Source: Pseudomonas sp. CFBP 13711 (lineage in GTDB: Bacteria; Pseudomonadota; Gammaproteobacteria; Pseudomonadales; Pseudomonadaceae). From it: a stretch of DNA of 64,000 nt. Positions 35,794-45,219 of this stretch are shown here, piece after piece. The DNA is taken from the NCBI RefSeq assembly GCF_014842265.1, contig NZ_JACYVI010000006.1:62001-126000 (forward strand), given 5' to 3'. Numbering within the stretch: the stretch's first letter is position 1; each line of letters starts with the position of its first letter. Made by a program: the position numbers and the translations under genes. The notes under the pieces are model-generated. The model was not told the DNA's origin, made no database searches, and was given only the letters and a program-made list of their open reading frames with translations.

Positions 35794-37614
35794 GTGATCG
35801 AAAATCTACGCAACATCGCCATCATTGCTCACGTTGACCACGGTAAAACTACCCTCGTCGACAAGCTTCTGCGCCAGTCCGGCACCCTTGAGCGCAACGA
35901 GCTCAACGACGAACGCGTGATGGACTCCAACGACCAGGAAAAAGAGCGCGGTATTACCATTCTCGCGAAGAACACCGCGATCAACTGGAATGGCTACCAC
36001 ATCAACATCGTTGACACCCCGGGCCACGCCGACTTCGGTGGTGAAGTAGAGCGCGTGATGTCGATGGTTGACTCCGTTCTGCTGCTGGTCGACGCTCAAG
36101 ACGGCCCTATGCCGCAAACCCGTTTCGTGACCAAGAAGGCTTTCGAAGCCGGCCTGCGTCCGATCGTGTGCATCAACAAGGTTGACCGTCCAGGCGCGCG
36201 TCCGGACTGGGTTCTGGACCAGATCTTCGACCTGTTCGACAACCTCGGTGCTACCGAAGAACAGCTGGACTTCAAAGTCGTTTACGCCTCGGCCCTGAAC
36301 GGCATTGCCGGTCTGGATCACACCGACATGGCTGAAGACATGACCCCGCTGTACCAGTCGATCGTCGACAACGTACCTGCGCCGAAAGTCGACCGTGATG
36401 GTCCGTTCCAGATGCAAATCTCGGCACTGGACTACAACAGCTTTCTGGGCGTCATCGGTGTTGGCCGTATCGCTCGTGGCCGCGTCAAGCCGAACACCCC
36501 GGTTGTCGCGATCGGTGCTGACGGCAAGCGCCGCAACGGCCGTATCCTGAAACTGATGGGTCACCACGGTCTGCACCGCATCGACGTAGAAGAAGCTGCC
36601 GCTGGCGACATCGTCTGCATCAGCGGTATGGACTCGCTGTTCATCTCCGACACTCTGTGCCACCCGGACGCAGTTGAAGCGATGAAGCCGCTGACCGTTG
36701 ACGAACCGACCGTTTCGATGACCTTCCAGGTCAACGACTCGCCGTTCTGCGGTAAAGAAGGCAAGTTCGTGACCTCCCGTAACATCAAGGAGCGTCTGGA
36801 CAAAGAGCTGCTGTACAACGTTGCTCTGCGCGTTGAAGAAGGCGACTCGGCTGACAAGTTCAAGGTCTCGGGCCGTGGTGAGCTGCACTTGTCGGTACTG
36901 ATCGAAACCATGCGTCGCGAAGGCTTCGAAATGGGTGTCGGTCGTCCTGAAGTGATCATCCGTCAGGTAGACGGCGTGAAGCAGGAACCGTTTGAAAACG
37001 TGACCATCGATACCCCGGAAGAATCCCAGGGCAAGGTCATGGAAGAGATGGGTCTGCGTAAGGGCGACCTGACCAACATGGTGCCGGATGGCAAAGGCCG
37101 TGTGCGTCTGGAATACAACATCCCTGCTCGTGGCCTGATTGGTTTCCGTAACCAGTTCCTGACCCTGACCAACGGTGCTGGCATCCTGACCTCGATCTTC
37201 GACCGCTACGACACCATGAAGTCCGGCGACATGTCCGGTCGTCAGAACGGCGTTCTGGTATCGGTTGAAACCGGTAAGGCACTGACCTACTCCCTGGAAA
37301 CCCTGCAGGCGCGCGGCAAGCTGTTCGTCGAGCACGGTCAGGAGATCTACAACGGTCAGATCGTTGGCTTGAACAGCCGCGACAACGACATGGGCGTCAA
37401 CCCAACCAAAGGCAAGAAGCTCGATAACATGCGTGCTTCGGGCAAGGACGAGACCATCGCTCTGGTTCCACCTGTTCGCTTCACCCTGGAACAGGCTCTG
37501 GAATTCATCCAGGACGACGAGCTGTGCGAAGTTACCCCTAAGTCGATCCGTCTTCGCAAGAAGATCCTCGACGAAGGCGAGCGTACCCGTGCTGCCAAGA
37601 AAGCCAAGGCGTAA
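35794..37614 (+). CDS. typA: Ribosome-associated GTPase TypA/BipA
   Basis: Translational GTPase needed for ribosome assembly at low temperature and stress adaptation. 606 residues with GTG start. G1 AHVDHGKTT, switch I with [11 protein letters not shown]3 [13 protein letters not shown]4 [10 protein letters not shown], then EF-G-like domains III/V and the TypA-specific C-terminal domain ([32 protein letters not shown]). Codon choice appears more biased than in neighbours (few rare codons), in keeping with high expression. A strong terminator follows. Confidence 0.97.
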   Translation: MIENLRNIAIIAHVDHGKTTLVDKLLRQSGTLERNELNDERVMDSNDQEKERGITILAKNTAINWNGYHINIVDTPGHADFGGEVERVMSMVDSVLLLVDAQDGPMPQTRFVTKKAFEAGLRPIVCINKVDRPGARPDWVLDQIFDLFDNLGATEEQLDFKVVYASALNGIAGLDHTDMAEDMTPLYQSIVDNVPAPKVDRDGPFQMQISALDYNSFLGVIGVGRIARGRVKPNTPVVAIGADGKRRNGRILKLMGHHGLHRIDVEEAAAGDIVCISGMDSLFISDTLCHPDAVEAMKPLTVDEPTVSMTFQVNDSPFCGKEGKFVTSRNIKERLDKELLYNVALRVEEGDSADKFKVSGRGELHLSVLIETMRREGFEMGVGRPEVIIRQVDGVKQEPFENVTIDTPEESQGKVMEEMGLRKGDLTNMVPDGKGRVRLEYNIPARGLIGFRNQFLTLTNGAGILTSIFDRYDTMKSGDMSGRQNGVLVSVETGKALTYSLETLQARGKLFVEHGQEIYNGQIVGLNSRDNDMGVNPTKGKKLDNMRASGKDETIALVPPVRFTLEQALEFIQDDELCEVTPKSIRLRKKILDEGERTRAAKKAKA

Positions 37615-37631
37615 CTAGCCCCGGCTGAACG

Positions 37632-37666
37632 AAAACGCCCCCGGTCGAAAGGCCGGGGGCGTTTTT
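37632..37666 (+). terminator. typA terminator
   Basis: A perfect 13-base stem, AAAACGCCCCCGG (37632-37644) with CCGGGGGCGTTTT (37653-37665), and a T-run lie 17 bases after the stop codon. Confidence 0.95.
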
Positions 37667-37726
37667 GTTTGTCTGGGGTTTGGTTTGGCCGGTGTCGATG
37701 TGAGGTCGATGTTGCTCAATCCGGCC

Positions 37727-37793
37727 CCTTCCCGGCTAAAGCCGGTCCCACTAAAGCCCGCGCGCCTTTGGTAGGACCGGCTTTAGCCGGGAA
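37727..37793. repeat. REP pair (family B) in inverted orientation
   Basis: CCTTCCCGGCTAAAGCCGG at about 37727 faces GGTAGGACCGGCTTTAGCC ending near 37793, with about 18 bases between. It lies between typA and the convergent cysteine-cluster gene. Confidence 0.9.
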
Positions 37794-37817
37794 CGCGTGC
37801 GCGAACTCTGTAGGGGC

Positions 37818-38273
37818 TTAGAACTTCAACGGCACACGGCCGGAGTTCGAGTTCAGCGTGCCGGTGCTTTCACGCACGACTTCTTTCGGCTTGTACGCGC
37901 AATAACCCGGGCGAGGGCCGATCTTCGGGTGATTGCGGCAGGTGTCGGGGCGCTTGTCGTAGATCGTGCACAGCCGGCTCTTGCGATCCAGGTACAGGCA
38001 ATCGTTGTTGCTCATGCGCTGGAGGGTGAAGATCCCGGACTTCTGGTTGAAGCGCTCGACGATCCCGTCCTTCTGCAACCGCTTGGCGATGTTCTTCGGG
38101 TTATCCCCTTGTTCGAACTCGTCAACGATGCCGATGCGGATCAGGTCCTTGATCTTCACTTCCACAGGCAGCGTGCAGCAGCTGGAAACGCAGCCCCCGC
38201 ACATATAGCTGGAGTATTTCTGCCAGGTCTCGATGCGGTCGAGTTCTGCAGCGGCGATCAAGGTGGGTTTCAT
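37818..38273 (-). CDS. YkgJ-family cysteine-cluster protein
   Basis: 151 residues. The CxxCxxxCC cluster MCGGCVSSCC (24-33), a further NDCLYLD, RLCTIYDKRPDTCRNHP and a late GYCAY give the eight or so cysteines typical of the YkgJ (CxxCxxCC) family. These likely bind a metal or iron-sulfur centre. Cytosolic, function unknown; stands alone. Confidence 0.8.
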   Translation of the reverse strand: MKPTLIAAAELDRIETWQKYSSYMCGGCVSSCCTLPVEVKIKDLIRIGIVDEFEQGDNPKNIAKRLQKDGIVERFNQKSGIFTLQRMSNNDCLYLDRKSRLCTIYDKRPDTCRNHPKIGPRPGYCAYKPKEVVRESTGTLNSNSGRVPLKF

Positions 38274-38394
38274 GCGCGTGTGCTTCCGGGTGTATCGGGC
38301 GCGCGATCATACCGGTCCGCGCGCAATTCCCCTACCGCAAAATGATTGAAGCGACTGTCGGCAGCTTGCCGCCCGATCAGTCGTGTGGCTCATT

Positions 38395-39780
38395 TCAGAC
38401 GAGCACGGTCTTCGCCAACGCCTCGACTTGCTCCTGCCGCTCGTTCTGATTCAGCTTCGCCCCCGGATTTAGCGACGACCATTGCGGGTGCGCCCGCGCC
38501 TTATGCAGCGCCTCTGGCAGCTTGCCTTCGCGCCAGGTTTTGTCGAGAGGGGCTGTCAATTTGATGCTCTCTATCGCGGCATGACCCCGCACCTCCAAGG
38601 CTTGCAGCAGTTGCCGTTGGCGCAGCGCCAGCAGCCGGAGCACGGCATCGTCGACCGTCAGTTCGCGCTGCCCCTTGAATTTGTCCATCAACCGGCCGCC
38701 ATAACTGCGCGCTGTTTGCAGGGCGCCGCCGGCAATCGCGCCGACCAGTGCCGCCGCACCCAGCGTGATGCCGCCAACCAGCAAATCCACGCCAGCACCT
38801 GCGGCCGCGCCCGCAGCGATACCGCCACCCACGCGCACGCCCAGCAATTTCAGGGTTTCGGGATTGAACAGGTCATCGCCCCAACGGCCATCCATCAAGG
38901 GTAAATCGCTGGCCGAGGCGTCTTCGCGACGAAAGGCGTAGAGCTTGAGCAGCGACTCGACGCAACGTTGTTCGCGCTGGCGCACGGCCTTGCGCAGGTC
39001 ATCGATCGCCGCCTGCACCTGACCGGAATCCGTTGCCACACTTCGGCGACAGGCTGCGCAGTCCAGCAACAGTTCGGCGATCAGCCTGGCTGCGCTCTGC
39101 TTGCGAGCTTCACGCTGGGCCTGCTGGTCTGCGATAAGACGCTCAAGTCTTCCCCGTGATGTTTCCAGCAGCAGGGCGAGGCTTTCATACAGACGGCGTT
39201 CGCCATCTTCCGGTGGGGCGACGCTGTCAAAACGCACCAGCGCATGCAGTCCGAGACGCGCCAGCGCTTCACGCCAGTCCGGTTCGCGCTGCTGCGCACT
39301 GCTGACAAAATTGAGCACGGGCAGCAAGGGTTTGCCGCAACTGGCGAGGACCGCCAGCTCGTCGCGATATTTGGCGAGCACCGGCTCTCGCGCGTCGATC
39401 ACGTACAAGCCGGCGTCGGAGGCGAGCAACTGACGCAGCACCTTTGCCTCCTGTTCGAAACGCTGGCGCGCCTCGCTGCCCTCCAGAAAGCGCCCGAGCC
39501 GCGCCGGGCCGTCGAGCCGTTCGCCGGGTCTGTCCAGCCGCTCGAGATAATCCAGCAGGGCGATGGCGTCTTCCAGGCCAGGCGTGTCGTACAGCTCAAG
39601 TAGCGCCTCGCCATCCACCGACAACCGCGCGCCTTCGACGTGCCGGGTGGTGCTCGGACGATGGGAGACTTCGCCGAAGCCGACATCGCGGGTCAGCGTG
39701 CGCAACAGCGAGGTTTTGCCGACGTTGGTATGGCCAACCACGGCCAGTTTCAGCGGTCGAATTGCGTCCTTGTCAGTCAT
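38395..39780 (-). CDS. GTPase with DUF3482 domain
   Basis: 461 residues. The N-terminal Era/TrmE-like G domain has G1 VVGHTNVGKTSLLRTL (15-25), switch threonine in RPSTTRHVEG, G3 LYDTPGLEDA and a G4-like LPVLNFVSS that lacks the usual NKxD. The C-terminal DUF3482 part (about 280-461) includes a glycine/alanine-rich hydrophobic segment (RVGGGIAAGAAAGAGVDLLVGG) that could insert in or lie against a membrane. Its start overlaps the DUF2868 membrane-protein gene by 8 bases, so the two are coupled and probably act together. Role unknown. Confidence 0.8.
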   Translation of the reverse strand: MTDKDAIRPLKLAVVGHTNVGKTSLLRTLTRDVGFGEVSHRPSTTRHVEGARLSVDGEALLELYDTPGLEDAIALLDYLERLDRPGERLDGPARLGRFLEGSEARQRFEQEAKVLRQLLASDAGLYVIDAREPVLAKYRDELAVLASCGKPLLPVLNFVSSAQQREPDWREALARLGLHALVRFDSVAPPEDGERRLYESLALLLETSRGRLERLIADQQAQREARKQSAARLIAELLLDCAACRRSVATDSGQVQAAIDDLRKAVRQREQRCVESLLKLYAFRREDASASDLPLMDGRWGDDLFNPETLKLLGVRVGGGIAAGAAAGAGVDLLVGGITLGAAALVGAIAGGALQTARSYGGRLMDKFKGQRELTVDDAVLRLLALRQRQLLQALEVRGHAAIESIKLTAPLDKTWREGKLPEALHKARAHPQWSSLNPGAKLNQNERQEQVEALAKTVLV

Positions 39781-41152
39781 GTCCGCTCTCCAGCCAGTTC
39801 ACTGGCGCGCTGTCGGTCCAGTTCAGTTCAAGCTGCTGCAACGCCGTGTGCCAATCCTCCAGTCGGTCGGCGTCCAGCGCCTGTCCGGTGGGGGCCGGCA
39901 ACAGCCAGATGCGCGTCGCCGTGGCGCAGCGCGCGAGTTCTGCAATCAACGCCAGGCTGCCGCGGTCTGGCGAGCGACGTGGGTCGCAGGCAATGGCAAG
40001 GCGCGCGGGCGGATAGCGTGTCAGTTGGTCAAGCAGTGTGCGCCGTGATTCCCGGGAGTCGAGAACGCCGGCGTTGACTACGTTGTCGGGAAGCTCGGGC
40101 GGCCACGGCTGCTGATTGTCCAGCTCGATGGCGACGAGCAGCGCACCTTGGCTTTCGCTCGCCGAAGGACCGGTGATTACCGCGTGAAGCTCAGGAGGCG
40201 CTGCATCGTTGATGCCCAGCCGTTCACTGCTGGGCATCAAGCGCTCGCGCAGTTCGACGAAGCCGGGGTGATTCAGATCCAGCGCCAACCCTTGTCGACC
40301 CACGCGCCAACGCAGGTAACACAGCACCGTCAGCAGAAGACGCGGCACAATACCGAACACCACCAGCACGCCGACCAGCCATCCGGCCCAGGCCTGACGG
40401 GCGTTTTCGATGGCGAGGGCGTTGTCGCCGCTGGCGCGAATCATCGATTCGGTCGGCACGCTGAAACCCAGCAACGACGGAATCGCCCCCAGGCCTCGGG
40501 TCAGGCTGACAAAAGTGTCACTGCCCAAAATGGTCGTTTCCCAGACGAAGCCGTAGCGCCGCGTCGCCATCAGTAACAGCAGCAGCGTCAGAGCGCTGAG
40601 CAGGGCGAGCAGCCACAGGCCATTGACGCAGATGCCCAGCACCCATCGGTTCAGACGCTTGCGTTGCAGCAGAAATATCAACGCCGGCGCGAGCTGCGCG
40701 GCCTGGGCATCGCGTGCCAGCTTCTCGCTGAGCCACATCCAGAGGCGACCGAGGCCGGCGGTATTTTCCCCGACGAAGAGCAGGCCCATCGCCCAGCTTG
40801 TCAGCAGAATCAGGTTAAGCCCGAGCAGGCTGCCCAGCGCCCAGAACACATTGACAGGCGTTTGTCCGTCGCCCAATGCGGCGAAAGCCAGTCCGGCGCC
40901 GCTGACCACCGTGAACACCGCCAGCACGATCAGCGCCAGCCGCGCGCCTTGTTTCCAGTGGTGCAGGGCCTTGCGCATGCCGTCACGTTCGGCAAGCCAC
41001 AGGGCGCGGTGTTTGATCCGGGTTTGCAGGTCGCCCGCAGCGGCACGAGCGCGGCGATTGGCTTCTTCATCTTCGAGCGCGCCAGCGTGTTCTTCACGCA
41101 GGCGCACGGCTTCGGTCAGCCAGAGTTCATCAAGGGGAGTCAGTGCAGTCAC
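39773..41152 (-). CDS. DUF2868 membrane protein, partner of the GTPase
   Basis: 459 residues with about four to five membrane helices (for example LALIVLAVFTVVSGAGLAFA near 75-95, LLGLNLILLTSWAMGLLF, LLALLSALTLLLLLM and GWLVGVLVVFGIVPRLLLTVLCYL). A C-terminal soluble domain (about 310-459) with Rossmann-like alternation follows: LLVAIELDNQ, RLAIACDPRRSPDRGSLALI. It is the first gene of a two-gene unit with the DUF3482 GTPase. Function unknown; the pairing recurs in Proteobacteria as far as I recall. Confidence 0.75.
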   Translation of the reverse strand: MTALTPLDELWLTEAVRLREEHAGALEDEEANRRARAAAGDLQTRIKHRALWLAERDGMRKALHHWKQGARLALIVLAVFTVVSGAGLAFAALGDGQTPVNVFWALGSLLGLNLILLTSWAMGLLFVGENTAGLGRLWMWLSEKLARDAQAAQLAPALIFLLQRKRLNRWVLGICVNGLWLLALLSALTLLLLLMATRRYGFVWETTILGSDTFVSLTRGLGAIPSLLGFSVPTESMIRASGDNALAIENARQAWAGWLVGVLVVFGIVPRLLLTVLCYLRWRVGRQGLALDLNHPGFVELRERLMPSSERLGINDAAPPELHAVITGPSASESQGALLVAIELDNQQPWPPELPDNVVNAGVLDSRESRRTLLDQLTRYPPARLAIACDPRRSPDRGSLALIAELARCATATRIWLLPAPTGQALDADRLEDWHTALQQLELNWTDSAPVNWLESGHD

Positions 41153-41280
41153 GCGGCGTCTCGTCGGTAAAGTCGTGGGTGAGCATAACCGGTGGAGAGA
41201 GCGAAACGAAAACTGCCGCTATGAAACGCCTTTCACTTTGTCAGTTCAGCAAAACAGGCGCCTCTGGTATCCTCGCCGCC

Positions 41281-41793
41281 ATGAAAAACTCTCTCCCACT
41301 CAGCCTGATTGCAGCTATCGGTGAAAACCGCGTTATCGGCTGGAATAACTCTATGCCCTGGCACCTCCCGGGCGATTTCAAATATTTTAAGGCGACCACG
41401 CTGGGCAAGCCGATCATCATGGGGCGCAAGACCTGGGATTCCCTGGGCCGTCCGCTGCCGGGTCGGTTGAATCTGGTGGTCACGCGCCAGCAGGATTTGC
41501 AGCTTGAAGGCGCCGAAGTATTTACCTCTCTGGACGCGGCGGTGCATCGCGCGGAAGAGTGGGCGCGCGAGCAAGGTGTCAGCGAAGTGATGCTGATCGG
41601 CGGCGCCCAGCTTTACGGCCAGGCCCTCGAGCACGCTGACCGCCTGTACCTCACCCGCGTTGCGTTGAGTCCCGAAGGCGATGCGTGGTTTCCGGAATTC
41701 GATCTGGCGCAGTGGAAACTGGTTTCCGACACGCCAAACCCGGCACTGGATGACAAGCCTGCGTACAGTTTCGAGGTTTGGGAGCGGGCCTGA
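41281..41793 (+). CDS. folA: Dihydrofolate reductase
   Basis: NADPH-dependent reduction of dihydrofolate, needed for thymidylate, purine and methionine synthesis. 170 residues: SLIAAIGENRVIGWNNSMPWHLPGDFKYFK with the folate-binding Asp in PGD, NADPH motif MGRKTWDSLGRPLPGR, and the GGAQLYGQAL glycine pair. The ATG at 41281 matches the family start; the longer frame from 41143 crosses the divergent promoter and is not real. Confidence 0.95.
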   Translation: MKNSLPLSLIAAIGENRVIGWNNSMPWHLPGDFKYFKATTLGKPIIMGRKTWDSLGRPLPGRLNLVVTRQQDLQLEGAEVFTSLDAAVHRAEEWAREQGVSEVMLIGGAQLYGQALEHADRLYLTRVALSPEGDAWFPEFDLAQWKLVSDTPNPALDDKPAYSFEVWERA

Positions 41794-42098
41794 TATCGCT
41801 ATCGCGAGCAAGCTCACTCCTACAGGGGAGTGCGGTCAACGGTGGGAGTGAGCTTGCTCACGAAGATGGCATTTCAGCCGGTGAAGATTTAGGGGATGTA
41901 CCGGCCTATTCGCGAGCAAGCTCGCTCCCACAAGTTTAAGCAGCTCAAGCGTTGTCACAAAAACGTCGTTTTCATGTCATCTGTCGCGAATGGCGCCTGA
42001 GGTGACGCGGTGAGAACGGACGCTGTCGCTGACGCATCGAAACAGTCATGGCTTTTTGTTACGGTCCTCCTCGAACCAAAAAAGGGGAGGGGATCACC
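41794..42098. other. Intergenic region between folA and pchP
   Basis: Three family A REP copies (41804-41932) fill the first half. The second half should hold the pchP promoter; choline/betaine-responsive control (GbdR) is known for pchP in P. aeruginosa, but I cannot define the site here. Confidence 0.5.
41804..41932. repeat. Three REP copies (family A)
   Basis: CGAGCAAGCTCACTCC near 41804, GTGGGAGTGAGCTTGC near 41842 and CGCGAGCAAGCTCGCTCC near 41911. The first two face each other; the third is single. The first two carry paired G-to-A/C-to-T changes that keep the palindrome intact. Confidence 0.85.
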
Positions 42099-43154
42099 AT
42101 GAAATTCGTACCAACATTATTGGCCACCGCGCTGTGCCTGGGCCTGGCCGGACAGGCACTCGCCACCGAGCTGACCCACTGGCCTGCGCCTGCCGCCAAG
42201 CAGCTCAACGCCATGATTGCGGCGAACGCCAACAAAGGTAATTTCGCCGTTTTCGACATGGACAACACCAGCTACCGCTACGATCTGGAAGAGTCACTGC
42301 TGCCGTTCATGGAAAACAAAGGGCTGATCACCCGCGACAAACTCGATCCTTCTCTCAAGCTCATCCCGTTCAAGGACACCGCTGACCATAAGGAAAGCCT
42401 GTTCAGTTACTACTATCGACTCTGCGAAATCGACGACATGGTCTGTTATCCATGGGTCGCGCAAGTGTTTTCCGGCTTCACCCTCAAAGAACTCAAAGGC
42501 TACGTCGACGAGCTGATGGCCTCGGGTAAACCCGTACCAAGCACCTATTACGAAGGCGACGTGGTCAAGACCATCGAAGTGCAGCCGCCCAAGGTCTTCA
42601 CCGGCCAGGCCGAGCTGTACAACAAGCTGATGGAAAACGGCATCGAGGTCTATGTCATGACCGCGGCCTCCGAAGAGCTGGTGCGCATGGTCGCCGCCGA
42701 TCCCAAGTACGGCTACAACGTGAAGCCGCAGAATGTCATCGGCGTGACCACGCTGCTTAAGAACCGCGAGACAGGCGAATTGACGACCGCGCGCAAGCAG
42801 ATCACCGCCGGCAAGTACGATGAGAAAGCCAACCTCGGTCTTGAGCTGACGCCTTACCTGTGGACCCCGGCGACGTGGATGGCCGGCAAGCAGGCGGCGA
42901 TCCTGACCTACATCGATCAGTGGAAAAAACCGGTGCTGGTCGGCGGCGACACCCCTACCAGCGACGGCTACATGCTGTTCCACAGCGTCGACGTCAGCAA
43001 AGGGGGCGTTCACCTGTGGGTCAATCGCAAGGACAAGTACATGACCCAGCTCAACGGCATGATAAAGACCAACGCCGAAGCTCAGGCCAAAGAGGGATTG
43101 CCGGTGACGGCGGACAAGAACTGGGTGATCGTCAAACCGGACGAGATTCAGTAA
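42099..43154 (+). CDS. pchP: Phosphorylcholine phosphatase (HAD family)
   Basis: Periplasmic release of choline from phosphorylcholine. 351 residues from the ATG at 42099, which follows a strong AGGGGAGGGG site. Signal peptide LLATALCLGLAGQALA, cleavage before TELTHW. HAD motif I is FAVFDMDNTSYRY with the nucleophilic Asp, motif II is VYVMTAAS, and motif III/IV is in PVLVGGDTPTSDGYM. The DMDNTSYRYDLEE and LWTPATWMAGKQAAI stretches match PchP of P. aeruginosa as I recall it. It may feed choline to the transporter at 23326. Confidence 0.85.
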   Translation: MKFVPTLLATALCLGLAGQALATELTHWPAPAAKQLNAMIAANANKGNFAVFDMDNTSYRYDLEESLLPFMENKGLITRDKLDPSLKLIPFKDTADHKESLFSYYYRLCEIDDMVCYPWVAQVFSGFTLKELKGYVDELMASGKPVPSTYYEGDVVKTIEVQPPKVFTGQAELYNKLMENGIEVYVMTAASEELVRMVAADPKYGYNVKPQNVIGVTTLLKNRETGELTTARKQITAGKYDEKANLGLELTPYLWTPATWMAGKQAAILTYIDQWKKPVLVGGDTPTSDGYMLFHSVDVSKGGVHLWVNRKDKYMTQLNGMIKTNAEAQAKEGLPVTADKNWVIVKPDEIQ

Positions 43155-43198
43155 CCCGTCTCATCGCGCGGCGCGGCGATATGCTGTGCCGCGCACTG

Positions 43199-44467
43199 TC
43201 AGGCCCATAGCCTGCGGTAGGCGCCGTCGGCATCATGCTCGTCGGCCTGCTTCGCGGTGTTGAAGCGCCGACCGCCCCTGGGGTCCGTTCCGTAGCCGGC
43301 GATGTACAGCCAATTGCCCTGATTGCTGTAGACGTCGTAATCCACCAGCTGCGCTTCGAACCAGGCGGCCCCGGCGCGCCAATCGCTCTTGAGGTCAAAG
43401 ATCAGGTAACTGGCGACGATCTGGCGCATTCGGTTGGATAAGTAGCCGGTTGCTGCCAATTCCCGCATGCCAGCGTCAATCAGCGCCTCTCCGGTTTCAC
43501 CCCGACACCAGCGCGCGAACCCCTGTGGGTTGTGGCCCGGCTCGCTGCCACCTTTCAGGCCGCTGGCGCGGTAGAGAAGCCGGCCGTATTTGAGGTGCAG
43601 CAAGCGAAAGTAATCACGCCAGAGCAATTCGAAATATATCCAGTACGTGCTGTCGTTGGCGCCGTGTTCGGCCTCGAAAGCCTTCAAAGCCTGATCGATC
43701 TGCGGCGCTGACAGCGAACCCCGTGCAAGCCAGGGCGAAAACTTGGTGGAGTCGTCCACAGCGCTCAAGTTATTGCGGGTGGCTTTATAGCTGTTCGCCA
43801 ATCCGCGGCTGAAATACTGCTGCAGATGCTCAATGGCTGCCTGCTCGCCACCGTGGAACGCTTGCTGTTGGTAAGCAAACGCCGAGCGGGAGTCCAAAGC
43901 GGGAGGCGCCTGCAGCGTGACCGGCTTGATGCTCGAACCTGGGGGCAGTGCAGGAATTGTCGTTGGCGACGGTATGACGGGGCGTGCAGAAGTGTGGGCT
44001 TTTTCCACAAGACGACGAAAGCTGCTGAATACGTCGGGCAACTCCTCGACCGCCATCGGCAACTCATCCAGCGAAAACAGCGTCGACTGCCAGTGATCTT
44101 CCACGGTCAATCCCGCTGCGCGAAGGCCCTGCACCTGTGCTTCCTCTTCCGGCGCCGCGATGCGTTCGCAGATGACCGTATCGATACCCCATTCGTGGGC
44201 CAGGGCGACAAGCCGCTCCACCGGATCACCCTCGATCTGCATCAACCCACTGCCGTGAGCCCGCAACTGCTCGGCCAGTGCGCTGACCGCTGATTGTTCG
44301 AAATACTGGCGGTGGGCGCCGATGCGCTCGAATCCCCATGGCGACGAAGTCGTCACGGGTGCGCAGTAAACCGGCAGCAGCGTGTCAGCAATTTCACATG
44401 CGTGAGTGAACGCTGGGTTGTCGGCAAGTCGCAGGTCCTGACGGAACCAATAGATCAACGTATTCAT
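43199..44467 (-). CDS. FAD-dependent photolyase / DASH-type cryptochrome
   Basis: Blue-light DNA repair or signalling flavoprotein, 422 residues, slightly short for the family. The N-terminal alpha/beta photolyase domain (LIYWFRQDLRLADNPAF) is followed by the helical FAD domain with STKFSPWLARGSLS, YWIYFELLWRDYFRLLH, TGYLSNRMRQIVASYLIFDL and DYDVYSNQGNWLYIAGYGTD. The last segments are DASH-like. Whether it repairs single-stranded DNA (as DASH proteins do) cannot be told from sequence. Divergent from the DUF3429 gene. Confidence 0.85.
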   Translation of the reverse strand: MNTLIYWFRQDLRLADNPAFTHACEIADTLLPVYCAPVTTSSPWGFERIGAHRQYFEQSAVSALAEQLRAHGSGLMQIEGDPVERLVALAHEWGIDTVICERIAAPEEEAQVQGLRAAGLTVEDHWQSTLFSLDELPMAVEELPDVFSSFRRLVEKAHTSARPVIPSPTTIPALPPGSSIKPVTLQAPPALDSRSAFAYQQQAFHGGEQAAIEHLQQYFSRGLANSYKATRNNLSAVDDSTKFSPWLARGSLSAPQIDQALKAFEAEHGANDSTYWIYFELLWRDYFRLLHLKYGRLLYRASGLKGGSEPGHNPQGFARWCRGETGEALIDAGMRELAATGYLSNRMRQIVASYLIFDLKSDWRAGAAWFEAQLVDYDVYSNQGNWLYIAGYGTDPRGGRRFNTAKQADEHDADGAYRRLWA

Positions 44468-44610
44468 ATGAAGGTCTCAGCGTCTAGGGATCAAGGCCTT
44501 GATCAGTTGGTTTGAGGGCGTGGTCCTTTTTCCGTTCGAGCGAAGAGAAGCTAAACAGGATTGCGCTTTTGAGCGATAGTCTTTCAAGTAAATGACTGGA
44601 AGGGGCTCAA

Positions 44611-45075
44611 ATGAAAGCGTTGTCGCTGTCTTCGTCGCCAAGGTATGTCGCCCTGCTGGGCTATGGGGGGTTGCTGCCGTTCGTTGGGCTGCTGTTGCTG
44701 ATTCTTTTTTCAGTCGAATATCGCCCTTTCTTGACGCAAGCGCTGGTTGCTTACGGGGCGGTGATCCTGAGCTTTGTGGGCGCGCTGCATTGGGGGTTCG
44801 CCATGACCCTGCAAGGGTTGAGTGCCGATCAATGTCGCGAGCGGTTCATCTGGAGTGTCATCCCGGCACTGATCGCCTGGCCCGCTCTGTTATTGCCGGC
44901 ACCGCTGGGGCTTTTGCTGTTGATTTTAGGTTTCGTCACGCATTACTGGCAGGACCGGCGTCTGGTGAAGACGGCAACACTGCCCGCCTGGTATTTGCCG
45001 ATGCGTCTGCGTCTGACGTTGGTCGCCAGTCTTTGCCTGCTGTTGGGTGCGATCACCGTAGCCATTGGCTCATGA
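44611..45075 (+). CDS. DUF3429 small membrane protein
   Basis: 154 residues with about five membrane helices: YGGLLPFVGLLLLILF, ALVAYGAVILSFVGALHWG, WSVIPALIAWPALLL, LGLLLLILGFVTHYW and LVASLCLLLGAITVAIG. The SFVGALHWGFAM and HYWQDR patches are the DUF3429 signature. Inner membrane, function unknown. A bidirectional terminator separates it from ilvD. Confidence 0.75.
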   Translation: MKALSLSSSPRYVALLGYGGLLPFVGLLLLILFSVEYRPFLTQALVAYGAVILSFVGALHWGFAMTLQGLSADQCRERFIWSVIPALIAWPALLLPAPLGLLLLILGFVTHYWQDRRLVKTATLPAWYLPMRLRLTLVASLCLLLGAITVAIGS

Positions 45076-45177
45076 ATCGCCGGTGTCTGGATCTGTTGCC
45101 GGCGAAATTGATGGGCCCGGGTGGATGTTCGACGGATGGTCGAGCCTTGCCTCTTTAAAGCGGCCGGCAGACAAAAG

Positions 45178-45203
45178 AACACCCCGACAGGCGGGGTGTT
45201 TTT
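45178..45203. terminator. Bidirectional terminator between DUF3429 gene and ilvD
   Basis: AACACCCC (45178-45185) pairs with GGGGTGTT (45193-45200). T-runs follow on the plus strand, and an A-rich start gives T residues on the minus strand. It serves both convergent genes. Confidence 0.8.
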
Positions 45204-45219
45204 CAGTGCGGGGTGATGC

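Noticed and set aside
35806-37335. 509-codon minus-strand frame over typA
   Set aside because: Antisense of typA; same codon-bias effect.
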